The translations under genes were made by a program, and so were the position numbers. The notes beneath the pieces are model-generated. The model saw only the letters and a list, made by a program, of their open reading frames with translations. It did no database searches and had not been told where the DNA came from. From the NCBI GenBank assembly GCA_003290165.1, contig QNQO01000508.1, positions 639,790 to 703,789 on the forward strand: 64,000 nt of DNA, in the 5' to 3' direction. Numbering within the stretch: the stretch's first letter is position 1; each line of letters starts with the position of its first letter. Of this stretch, positions 44,630 to 55,037 are shown piece after piece. This stretch comes from Berberis thunbergii (Eukaryota > Streptophyta > Magnoliopsida > Ranunculales > Berberidaceae).

Positions 44630-45737
44630 TACCGATCCTTATCATGGGTTCCACTCAAGTTCTGAAAATTGGCTCAGCTTCAACTCATAGAAGTCAATGA
44701 TCTGAACCACAAAATAAAGCGCAGGACCTTGACAGGGATATTTGATCAAACAACTGACCTACAAGTATTTGGAGCTTTGAATAGTCCTGTAAAATCAACA
44801 TTTAAATAAAATAAAATCCGTCCTATACTTCAAAACCTGAACTTTCATGAACTTATAAAAAAATTCACGAAAACCCAACCTAAAAGAATATTGTTCAATT
44901 CAACTTATGCAACTAAATTATCCCAAACGACATACAGAATCAATTCAAAACACAAATTAATTGGCCTCTAAATCTTTTTTTTTCCAAAAGTTAACAAAGA
45001 GAAGGAAAAGAAGAAACTGAATCGAACAATTAGGTCTTCTTCTTCACTTAGTTGATCAAACAGAAAAAAAAAACTGAATCGCAGAGAAGAGGAAGAAGAA
45101 GTAAAAAAAAAAAGGAAAATAAGAAACCGAACGGGGTTTTGATCATACATGATTGATTGCTTGGATATGACATCTGGGTTTCTTGCCGAACCCATAATTT
45201 TGATTCTCTCCTAGCTATTCTTATTCTCAAACCCTTCCAGTTCTTTTTATTCCCTTCGATTCTTCTTCTCCACAAACACTTTGATTTCTTCTTTGCAAAC
45301 CTTTTGATCGACTGAAGTGGTATGTTGATAGAAGGTCTGGGGAGTGTAAGAGGTATGTTGATCGATCAATTGGAGTGTAGAGGGCTATCAATCAACTGGT
45401 AAAGGCGGAAGATTTCGATTGACTCTGCCGATCTACTGGTGCTGAGGGTTGGAGGGTTTTGGGATGATTTGAGTTGCGATCTTCGTCGATCTTGGTAGCT
45501 AGCAGGAGGTCGACATGGTGGGTGGGATCATCGTCTCTCTCACTCCATTAAACAAAAGGTATCCATACAGTCTCTCTCACTCTGAGTCTCACTTCTTTGA
45601 TGGTTTTACTCTCATCAACTCCAACACTCGATTTGAAATGAAAATGGAGCTCCAAACGAAAATGAAATGAAACCCTCTGCGCCAATTTTTTTCGCAATGG
45701 CGCCAAAGCAAATTCACAGGTGCATTTTCTTTTTATA
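44630..45737. other. 5'-side non-coding part of CACTA-2
   Basis: On the minus strand this precedes the GlcAT14-like ATG and may hold its 5' UTR plus element leader. A motif with GGCGCCATTGCGAAAAAAAT (about 45688-45707, minus strand) recalls the GCCGAAAAAAAATTTGGGCG block at the start of the CACTA-3 leader. Frames at 44968-45275 and 45548-45760 show no domain. Confidence 0.4.
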
Positions 45738-45925
45738 GCTACGGTTTTGGGTCGTGGCAAATAAACTAATGGTTTTGAGCCGTGGCCATGTCCATGTAGC
45801 TAATCAAGCCTTTTGGTGTAGTGACGGTTTTAGGCTCTAGCCACGGTTTTGGGCCGTGGCAAAAAAACTAACGGTTTTGAGCCGTGGCCATCTCCATGTA
45901 GCTAATCAAGCCTTTTGGTGTAGTG
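45738..45925 (-). repeat. Duplicated 5' terminus of CACTA-2
   Basis: Two copies of the terminal ~90 bp lie in tandem with a 102-base period. Each ends with AAGCCTTTTGGTGTAGTG, at 45823 and at 45925. Only the outer one is followed by the TTT duplication, so it is the active end. Both copies include GTGGCCATGTCC/GTGGCCATCTCC and CCGTGGCAAA words. Confidence 0.88.
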
Positions 45926-46005
45926 TTTAAACTAACATAAAGATTTCTTTTTAAACTTACATACAGATTTCTATTTTGAACTATGAAGCCCCAAACTAAC
46001 ATATT

Positions 46006-46069
46006 GATATCTATTAACGCTAAACATACATATTTCTATTGGCACTAATATACTTATTTCTATTTAAAC
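46006..46069. repeat. Macro-tandem repeat, start of copy 3
   Basis: Resembles the start of copies 1 and 2 (TCTATTAACGCTAAACATAC). The region 45929-46005 just before it finishes copy 2. It is cut by CACTA-3 at target AAC and resumes at 61088. Confidence 0.7.
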
Positions 46070-46440
46070 CACTACACCAAAAACCCCATTTAGCCACGCC
46101 GAGCTAGCCACGGTTTTAAACCGTTGGGCTATTTGCCACGGCCAAAAACCGTAGCTATATTTACCAACGGCTTAAAACCATGGGTAAAAAAACCTGGCCA
46201 CGGCTTAAAACCGTTGGTATATTTGGCACGGCTAAAAACCGTGGCTAATAGTAGCAACGGCTCCAGACCGTGGGCAGTAGTAGCAACGGTTTCAAACCGT
46301 TGCAACAAAATACTTTAGCAACGGTTATAAACCGTGGCTATGTATAGCAACGGCTAAAAACCGTTGCAAAAACAAATTTAGCAACGGTTCTAAACCGTGG
46401 CTATATATAGAAACGGCTCAGAACCGTGGCTACATGAAAA
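46070..46440 (+). repeat. CACTA-3 5' terminal and subterminal repeats
   Basis: TIR followed by about a dozen short words of the kind AGCAACGG, AAACCGTTG and AAACCGTGGCTA. These resemble binding arrays for TNPA/TNP1-type proteins. CACTA-4 begins with the same layout. Confidence 0.9.
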
Positions 46441-46793
46441 GCCGAAAAAAAATTTGGGCGGGGTATTTTAGCGCTCGACCTTCCCTCCACTCGACTTTCA
46501 TCGACAAAAAGCTTCCCTCCTCCCCTCAACTCGACATCATCTCCTTCATTGCTCCCTCCCTCGACTCGACTTCCTGCTCCCTCCCTCGACTCGACTTCCC
46601 TGCTCCTTCTCCTTCCCTGCTCCCTCCCTCGACTTCCCTCCTCCCCTCCTTCCCTGCTCCCTCGACTTCCCTGCTCCTCCCTCGACTTCCCTGCTCCTCC
46701 TTCGACTTCCCTGCTCCTCCCTCGACTTCCCTCCTCCTCTGGTCTTCCCTCCACTCGGCGTCTTCAAAATCGATCAGGCCCTCTCTCGTATAG
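46441..46793 (+). promoter_or_regulatory. Shared leader of CACTA-3, ending in a splice donor
   Basis: Starts at the block GCCGAAAAAAAATTTGGGCG and is rich in the motif CTCGACTTCCCTGCTCC, tandemly repeated at 46560-46740. It ends TCTCGTATAG followed by GTACTCTC (donor at 46794). CACTA-4 has the same block, the same CTCGACTTCC motif and the same end (TCTCGTACAG|GTACTCTC at 62174). Overlapping open frames on both strands are low complexity and not called. I infer an untranslated first exon; no TATA box was confirmed. Confidence 0.6.
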
Positions 46794-48992
46794 GTACTCT
46801 CTCTCTTGTATTTTTTATGAAATTAGGGTTCGTAGAGTTTTTATTTCTGATGCTTCTCTTGCTGGTTGTAATTAGACAACATTTCTTTACACTAATAAGT
46901 TCCAAATTTCAACAATTGCATCTATCTAACCCGGTTTTGAGTTGATGCATGAGTTTTACTTATTGCTATGTTTAAAGGTACAAAACAAAGCCATCAAGCT
47001 GATTTTTGTTGGTCAGAGTACCAAGTTGAATGGATTAGGAACTGAACTATTAGGTTTTTCCTAGAAATGATGTCATGTTTAGGTACAAGGAATTTGATTT
47101 TGCTGGTATCCGTTATTATCCATAAACGTCTTTTTTTTTTGAAATTTTCATCAAAGCAACTGTCTAGATGAAGTTGACTGTGCACCTCAATGTTGACTGT
47201 GCACCTCAAAGTCTCTCTAGAGAAAACAAATTATACTCCAAAAATTCAAACATTAACTACTTTTTAACTTCAGTTTACAAAACTGATCATGTTTCAAATT
47301 AAATACCTAATGTTCGAATTGTCATTGTCCCTAATCTATCCTAAAGCTAAACTATTAATCTCAAACTTATCTATCAATTAACTTTGGTTACGTAAGCTTC
47401 TAGAAAGGATGGATTGGAGCTATGCTATATTTGACGCGAGCATGTGACATAGTATCCAGACATTTGGGTTTTTAGGGACTAAATAGACCATATATATCAC
47501 GGTCATTGGATCGTTTAAATCTCACAGCTTGATCAGAGAAGTTGTACGATCCCTTGTAAAATATGCTTTTACATTAATCCAACTTGTGTCATTATATCAT
47601 ACATAGGCCATGTAAAAAATTTCAAAATTACTTAATAAAGAATTGAATTATCTTACACTACACCCTCATTACTTTGAAAACAAATAATGGGGTAAGGGGG
47701 GACTTAAAGCCTGAACCCTTAATTTTTCTCAAAAAAAAGAAAAAAAAAAAAAACCTGAACACTTCAAAAGTGAAACTAAATATTTTTTTTTTTTGAAATG
47801 TCAGTTGAGTATCTTCTGATGCTTCTCTTGCTGGTTGTGTAGAACACATAGTGTTTTTGGTGGAAACCCAAGTTGGGCTTTGTTGGTGTGGAGATTGAAT
47901 TGAAAGAGTGGGATGTATAGACAGTGCAAATTGCCATTTTTTTTTTTTTTTAATTTTCTTCAAGAATTTCTCTAGCTGCTTTCAAGAACCATGCAATAGG
48001 TTATGCTTCTTACTTTCCTTTGGTTCCAAAGGAAAACTGAAGAATGTAAAGAAAATAAAACTAGTTTTGATAGAAGTAAGAGAAGAAGAAAAAGATATGT
48101 TTTGAAGATAGAATATATCTGATGTGTGTTTGTTTGGTAAAAATTATGGGGTTTTGTTACCACTCCTTGTTTTTCACAAAAAAATGGAGTGGATTTTAAG
48201 GTGAGAAGAGTAAGGCAATGGTTGGAGCTAAGTCCACCTATTTTTTGAATTGAATTTAATAATAACAGTATATTTTATTTATTTTAATATTTTCTGTATT
48301 TTGGACAAGAAACAAAAACTTGTTGATCGATGATCTGATATTTGTGAGGACAAGAGGCTCAAGGAGAAGCTTGGTGGTGATTAAATTTCAAGTATGGATG
48401 TGGGGTGACATATGGCATTCAATGAGTGGTTGATTGGAGATAGAGAGGGTAAGTAAGAGTGCATGAGAGGAGTGGAGGAAATATGGAGCAAAACATAAAT
48501 CACCTTCTTTAGTATTAGTTGTATGTCGTGAACTCATGGAGTTGTTATCTTTGCTTATGGGGAACTTGATTGGAACTCCTCTCCTGTGACAAGTACTGAT
48601 TTCAACTTTCTCCATACCTCCGGAAAAAACATGAAAATAAAGGCTCGAATTTATTGTGATGGAATTGAACCGGATAATCGAAAAAGAAGGAAAAAAAAAT
48701 TTATGATTTGTTTACTGAATGTGGATTGTGTTGCAGTGCTCGATTGTGTTGTATTGCTTGATTGTGTTGTAGTGCTTGTGTTGTAGTGCTTGATTGCTTG
48801 ATCGCATAATTTGTTCTGGAGGGCTCAAATACATGACTAGTAATATCATCCACCAAAAGTTACAAGGAAGCTTTAATGGATAATTTTAACTTGTAATGTG
48901 CATTTTAAAACAAAATGTTTATATGTAAGTTGGTCCACAAATTCTGTTTTGTTGATGCTAATGATAATGTTGCTTTATTGTCTATCTTTCAG
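46794..48992. other. Long intron-like stretch in CACTA-3
   Basis: AT-rich sequence between the leader donor and the first captured exon. A TTGATTGTGTTGTAGTGC-type word is repeated near 48735-48800. No coding domain is seen on either strand. TGATGCTTCTCTTGCTGG occurs twice (46848 and 47818), showing internal duplication. Confidence 0.45.
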
Positions 48993-49076
48993 CTACAGCA
49001 GGAACAAACAAGGCTGCCTGCAGTGGCAATACTTTGAACACGAGGAAGCTTGATAAAAAAACAGAAGTTCTTGCTC
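48993..49076 (+). pseudogene. MBF1 coactivator, captured exon
   Basis: Between acceptor TTTCAG and donor GTGAGT (49077) the exon encodes TAGTNKAACSGNTLNTRKLD, then KKTEVLA. This matches the N-terminal MBF1 domain of plant MBF1a/b (family wording AGSNKAASSG, LNTRKLD). MBF1 bridges transcription activators and TBP. The helix-turn-helix exon that should follow is absent. The open frame and both splice signals are kept. Confidence 0.82.
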
Positions 49077-49407
49077 GTGAGTACTCAACTCTTTGGATTT
49101 TGTGGTTTCTTACAGTTTAATTGTATCATCATTAGATTGCCTCTAGCTTCGACCAAGCTATAAGGAAATGCAAGATGCCATTCCCTAATTTCTCACAATT
49201 TTATTTTATTTTTGGTCATCAATGTAGTAATCATAATTTTACTAAGATCAAAGCTTCAATCCCCAACCATTAAAAACTCCAGTCTCGCGTAAGGGAGTCA
49301 TCCTTTGCCTCCCTTTCATCATATTTTTTCACTAATAAAATCAAAATGGGATGAGAGGATATGCAAGTTTACAACTTTGAATGTCAAAATACCTGACAGA
49401 TTGTATG

Positions 49408-49433
49408 TTAAGGTATAAAAAATACAATACATG

Positions 49434-49470
<37 letters not shown>

Positions 49471-50064
49471 TTTTTTTTTTTTTTTAGTTTTTACCAATGA
49501 CATGAGTTGTGAAAAATAGAGTATGAGAAAAAAATAGAAAGCTAACTGAGAAGCAACAAGGACAAACACCAATCCACAAAATAAGAAACTACAAGTAAAG
49601 AAGTTTCTCCAATTTACTACATAGTCTCTAAAATGCATCCTCCTACACTCCAAAGGTCTACACCAGCAACAAAGCAAATTCTTGATGTCCAACATAACCA
49701 TGTCTTCAGGAGAATCATAAATAAAATAAAATAATAAAAAATTCTTCTATCATGTTCTGACCAAATGCCCCATAAGTTAGCTAGCCCATCCAGAGACCAT
49801 TGATTATTCTCTATAGAAGAAAACGATGCAATGTTCCAACAAAAACCATTGCTTCCCTCATGGTTCAAGGAAAACCCGCCTCACCAAGGGTTCCACAAAG
49901 AATGAGAACCAAACCTTGTAGGAAATAGAGTAATGCAAAAGCAGGTGTTCGACTGATTCCCAACCTTGGGTTGCTGATGTGTCTGGTAGCCAGCTAGTAT
50001 CAAGATTGCAGCACGAAAAGACTAAGAGAAATGCAGGTATGAAAAAACAGAGAACTCCATACAT
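49408..50064 (-). pseudogene. LINE 3' fragment
   Basis: The minus strand reads GWESVEHLLLHYSISYKVWF and, in another frame, LDGLANLWGIWSEHDRRIF, the zf-RVT end and following conserved WxIWxERN-type block of plant LINEs. At its lower-coordinate edge the minus strand has an A-run and (AAT)n (plus-strand 49434-49490), fitting a LINE poly(A) end. It lies inside CACTA-3. Confidence 0.72.
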
Positions 50065-50299
50065 CTACGAACAACAACCTGAGCATAATCCAAGCAACAA
50101 TAAGAATGGGTATGCATCTTGATCTTTTCTTCTCCTTCTTTCAGAGTGTTTTGACCCTCACCAGTGGCAGCTACTGCAGTACTATGTTATCCCCACACCG
50201 CTAAATTAATCAATTATCATGAGACACCTTTGCTTCACAATTTTCTCTGCATTACCACATCAAGCTCTTGGAAAAACTAAAACATGAAAACATAAATAC

Positions 50300-50432
50300 C
50301 TGCTTGTTTGGGTACAGAGCTCCAACATCCATGACCATACTTGGTTATATGTCTTAAGAGTTTCTCATCTTCCTCAGGTGACCATAAGCCCTTCCTCAGT
50401 TTTTGCTTGTAGCAACATGAGTGTCTCCTCAT
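50300..50432 (-). pseudogene. R2R3-MYB, captured exon 1
   Basis: The minus strand from ATG at 50432 reads MRRHSCCYKQKLRKGLWSPE, EDEKLLRHITKYGHGCWSSV, then PKQA up to the donor GGTATT (GT at 50299). The exon is 133 bases, the usual length of exon 1 in plant R2R3-MYB genes. It is closest in wording to the MYB61/50/86 group. It holds the first half of repeat R2; exon 2 with the rest is not found. About 200 bases of intron and the upstream 5' region seem to have come along. It is opposite to the other cargo. Confidence 0.88.
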
Positions 50433-52364
50433 TTTGGCTGAAACTCACTTGCAATGTAATGCAGGAGAGAGAATTAGCTTGGACAAAATTGATCAAGTTA
50501 ATTGGAGTGTGTGAGGTTTCAGGAAGAGAAGGAAGGAAGGAAGGAAGGTGGGGGGCTATGGAAAAATGTGAAAGGTGATATAAACAATAGATAGGAAAGC
50601 TGAAAAAATGAAGTTGAAGCTGAGAGAGGCAAGTGAATTAATAGAGGAGGGAGAGAAGGGGGTGGTGAGTCCCAAAAGAGCCTCCTCAAAAGATAAAAGT
50701 CACAGTCAAGAGGGTGACTGGAGTTTGAGGTTTTTATTTATCTTTCTTTTCAACTTCTTTAGCAAGGTAGATGAGGAGGGAGAAAAATTAATGGGTTAAT
50801 AATCTGAGTTGCTAATGTCTCATCAAGGTCTGGTGTGTATTTTGCAGAGATGGTGGGGCTTCTGTACCCATATTTTATACGAGAACAAACACAAAAAATG
50901 AATTGGACAAGTACCCATGCTTGAAATCCAAGCCAGTAAAAAACTGATCCATGTTGAGTTGCATGCAAAAAATCTTACAACAAGAGATTTGACTGTGGGG
51001 TGTTATAAAAGGTTTGTATTAGTTTTGAAGCAAATCCTATTTTGAAACAATTTCATGGAAAAGATTCCAATTACAAAACTAGCCACAAGAAATGAGAATA
51101 GGGAAACTAGGATGGGAGACAAGAAATATCCTTTGCTTGGCCATAAGTTTGCATATATGGTATACTGCATTCATTACCTGGAAAGAACAAAATACTTTGG
51201 ACATTTTAAAAGAAAAAGCTATCTTCCTTTTTCTTAGTAACTATTTTCCATTTTTTGAATAACACGCATCTCTTTTTACTTCATGGAAAATGCAATAGAT
51301 AGAGAGATATGCTTGTTATGCACGGTGTTGTAATATAAATACACACTTGAGTATCATCACTACATACGATGTTGTTTTTGTTGTCCTAGTCTACTTCATC
51401 TTTAGAATGTAAAACTTACGGATATAATATAGGTCCTCTTCGTTTTCAACGTACCCAAGTGTTCAAATGGATGAATTACTATCCCTGTAAGTCCAGAATT
51501 AATGTTATTTACAGTCACAACAATATTTAGGTGCTTTGAAATACATCTTCTAAATGTGGATGAGTCCTTAAGGAAATAAGAAGTGTATTTGATAATTGTG
51601 TTTAACCAGATTTCTTGTACAAATAAATTATATTGTAAGCTGTTGTAGACATATATATACATGGAATATCTTCCTTTTCTAATCTACCAAAAGTAAAATA
51701 GTTCCTCCTCAAGTTAACTTGCTTGAAGCATAGTTTCCTTCCCATGAAACCAGAAGATAAGTTATATCCATGGAAGTTGTTTTTTATTAAAAACAAACTT
51801 AAGACGCAACATGCATGTACAAAATATTGGGAATTAATGCCTAGTGAGTTTTATTTACTCTCAAACTATCAAGTAATAAAAATCCTGATAAAGAAATGCA
51901 AGGATAGTGTAGTGGTGTGAAAAACAAGTATTTGTGACTTGCAGAGTATCTATGGGGATTAATTTAGCGGTGTGTCTCAAAACACTCTAATCCATTATCT
52001 AAGATCAGTTGTAGTTTTGTACTTTGTTAGTTTGTCGTTATATATTTTTATTTTGTTTTTTCTAAGATCAGCAATAAGCATGATTGTGGTATTTTAGAAA
52101 CAATTAGTTTGGATAGGAGATCCAATGTAACTCAAGTAATTGAGTTGGATTGGGAATGTAGAAAGAAGGTCAATGAAACATTGTATAGGGTACCATAACA
52201 AATACAACAACACAACTGGATGAATTGAAGTTCATTAGATTGGTCAATGATTTTCAAGCAATTTAGCAATTTAGATTCCTTTGGTCAATGACTAAAGTTA
52301 ATCTTTTAATTTTTTTGGTCAATGATTCTTATTTCTTTTTGTTTGATAATGGTTAGTATCTATA
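50433..52364. other. Non-coding stretch of CACTA-3
   Basis: Includes the probable upstream region of the MYB piece (GGAAGGAAGGAAGG tract near 50530) and AT-rich sequence. No domain found in the short frames at 51055-51920. Confidence 0.45.
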
Positions 52365-54037
52365 ATGTCATTGATAGAGATGGATAATACTGGCGGCAAT
52401 CTCTCCACCATTGATGTCACTAGATCTACAAATGATGACATTGAAGTTAAACAGACCATACAGTTCAACCTCCACGGTTTAGCAGTTGGACCTGGTGCTA
52501 GAAATTTGAATAAAAACATTGGAAAGCTTGTTGAAACCCTTGTGCCCATCAAATTCAAGGGTTGGCACCATGTTACTGACAACTACAAAGAGGATGTGTG
52601 GAATGGCCTCAAGGTGAGATTTTAAATCATTGATTTTTATAATGTCTTATTTTATTTTCAACTTATATCTCAATGGCTTATTTGCAGCGTGAATACGATA
52701 TCCCAAATTATGTGAAAAGAGTGTGCATTTGAAAATGCCTGAATATTATAGAAGGTTCAAGGCACATCTTAGGAAGAATTATTTGGATAAGTATCCTACC
52801 ATTGAGGAACAAGAGAAGCATATACCAAATGGTGTAAGAGAGGAGGATTGGAAGGAGTTTGTTCGCTATGAGAGCACCCCTGAAGCGAAGGCAATTAGAG
52901 ACCAAAATGCAAAAAACAAAAAGGCTTCAAAGTATGTATGGGGGGTGGTCAAAAGAGTGCTGCAGAAGTAGAGTATGAAATGGTAATTGAGTTTCTAGCT
53001 ACTAGTACAATATTAGATAGCATTTAACTTTATAGGCTGAGACTAATCTTTCAAGTATATTGGTTGAGAAGAACCCTGATGGGGAACCAGTCACACGCAC
53101 TGACATATGGATTGCTTGTCACACGGGAAAGGATGGAAAACCTACGCATGGTTCTGAACAATATATGGTATGTGCCCAATGATGTCTTTTATACCCAATT
53201 CTTAATTTACTTTGTAGTTGTTTGAATATTATTTGTGTCCTGATTTATTTTATTTTTTCATTCTTTTGAAGGAACAAGTTAAAGCAAAAAAAGCTTGCAT
53301 TGCAAGAATCTTCAACTCAGGGTAACATTGACCTCACTATTGATGATGATCCTCTAAGCCAAGTGTTTGGCCAAGAAGCGAGGGGACGTACTCGTTGTGT
53401 TGGAACCACTGTCTCTAAAAGGAAGTATGATGCTGCACTTCCCGCTCGTTCATTGCTTTTGGAAAAAACATTGGAAGTAAAAAAATGTAGTGAAAAATAT
53501 GATAGATTGGAAGAAAATGTTAGATGGATACGAGAGAGACTTGAAAGTGGAACTTATGTAAGACCATCAACAAGTGAGGGAATACAAGGAGTTGTTCAAA
53601 GAACTGAAGATCCACCGTCATCCGGTGCACAATCGACAAGGCAACCGGATAATCCATTACCTCCATCTCCATTACGACCATCTTCATTACCTCCATCTCC
53701 ATTACCACCATCTCCATTACCATCATCTTCTCAAGGTGTTGCGAGGTTTCCTTCTCCAAGCAATCCTGTTCCTTCAGTGTCAAGGAGATACAAAGTTTGT
53801 GATTGGGAAAGGAATGTCATCGCGATAGCATTAGAGGTTGTAGATCCTATCCATCAATTCTCTTGCGTTTGTCATGGATCATTGAACCCTGCAACAGATA
53901 TCAGACTTTCCTTATGCTTCAAATACAAGACTGGGGTGAAACTTTACAAAAGTGATCCAAAAGGAGACAATATGGGGGATTTGAACGTTGGTGATTTCTT
54001 CATATGGTGTAGAACTCATGTGGAACTTGATGATTGA
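52365..54037 (+). pseudogene. TNP1-like (Ptta/En/Spm) gene of CACTA-3
   Basis: Exons: 52365-52613 (IGKLVETLVPIKFKGWHHVT), 52688-52982 (MPEYYRRFKAHLRKNYLDKY, VREEDWKEFVRYESTPEAKA), 53037-53167 (PVTRTDIWIACHTGKDGKPT) and about 53273-54037 (LSQVFGQEARGRTR, Pro-rich repeat, then CDWERNVIAIALEV). This order is that of the plant transposase Ptta/En/Spm (TNP1-type) family, thought to bind element ends. Introns follow GT-AG. Frameshifts lie near 52730, in the G6 run near 52945 and in the A7 run near 53290, so it is probably dead. A 245-codon C-terminal frame stays open. Confidence 0.85.
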
Positions 54038-55037
54038 TAGTTACAAAAACCAAGAGTCTAATGGTGAATTTTCTGACTATATTTACTTTTTAATGTTTAT
54101 TTATGTTTACTTTTTGATTATGATGTCTTTCTTTTAATGTTTATTGTTGTACGTGCTGTTTCTGGCCGCAGCGGGTTTCAGCGTGCGCGGTTAGCACACT
54201 GGTTTTGAGCTATGGTTGAGGTATTCTCCTTACATGTGGTGGCCATCTAACCTAGTTCAAGTATTATATCTATTTTGTTCTTTTGTTCTCTTCAATTATC
54301 TCAATGAATGTGAATTCATGTTTCCAATGATCAAAAACATGTATAGTACACAATCGTAAAATGTCTAGTGCAATTCTATCCAAAATGTCCATTAATGTAC
54401 CTTAATGACTTCATCTAAATTGTCTGCATGGCTGTCAATGGTTGTTGTACCCCAACTCAAACAAAAGGACTCACACTTGGTCATCTTCTATACCCCATTG
54501 GAAAAGTGTATATAGCATCACCTTTTGTATGTTCCATATTTCATTTCACCTTTTTCCTTTTTTCTTTCTCACTTCTACCAATTTCTATTCTACGACCTTC
54601 TTATTGCAAGTATCTTCCTTGCTAAACCAATATGAACTAGCCCAGTCATGAAAATCTTGTGCCTCGTTCCTGTTACATAATATTATTATCTTCTTTTTCT
54701 CGTGCAACGGAATTTATGTCAAAAAAATATAAATAGGGCCTCATTGTCCAAAACATTCAAAACTCTGAACTTGAAAATTTTCCAAATATATGTAATCCTA
54801 TGGAGTCTGATAAATTTGACTCTTGACCATTTTGGGTTTTGTAGCCTGCAAAGAAATGAACCTATTGCTTGAGCATTCCTTGATGCATATTAAAGTGAAC
54901 CTCAGTTACCCTCTAGTATAGTTACTACATTCTCCAATAACTGAAGCACATAACTTACCAAGATCCACAATATTTTCTTCTTATATAGCTTTGATTATTT
55001 GTTGGGCAACTTGTGATTTTTTATGTACTTGATACAG
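54038..55037. other. Non-coding stretch between TNP1-like and GDSL pieces
   Basis: Contains the likely 3' UTR of the TNP1-like gene, then intron-like DNA of the GDSL gene before the acceptor at 55037. No domain in the short frames at 54428-54651. Confidence 0.5.

Larger units (their letters stand above)
37629..45925 (-). mobile_element. CACTA-2, Pack-CACTA element with captured gene pieces
   Basis: Left end starts CACTACACCAAAAA at 37629; right end is the reverse complement of CACTACACCAAAAGGC at 45925. TTT flanks both sides (37626-37628, 45926-45928), and joining the flanks restores the host subrepeat. The left subterminal region matches the 3' end of CACTA-3 in reverse, so CACTA-2 runs on the minus strand. 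It carries ABCB-like, TIM22 and GlcAT14-like pieces, all minus strand, plus LINE fragments and a MITE. No transposase gene is visible. Confidence 0.93.

Noticed and set aside
45806..45823. TIR-like end at 45823 as the true CACTA-2 border
   Set aside because: The bases after it are ACG, not the TTT found at 37626-37628; the outer end at 45925 has TTT.
46401..46875. Ser/Pro-rich and Arg/Gly/Glu-rich open frames
   Set aside because: Products of the CTCGACTTCC tandem motif in the CACTA leader on both strands, not proteins.
49434..49490. (ATT)n followed by a T-run read as an independent microsatellite
   Set aside because: It is better explained as the poly(A) end of the minus-strand LINE fragment that starts there.
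49617..49700. VDLWSVGG on minus taken as protein kinase subdomain IX
   Set aside because: Surrounding sequence lacks other kinase motifs and fits the LINE zf-RVT tail instead.
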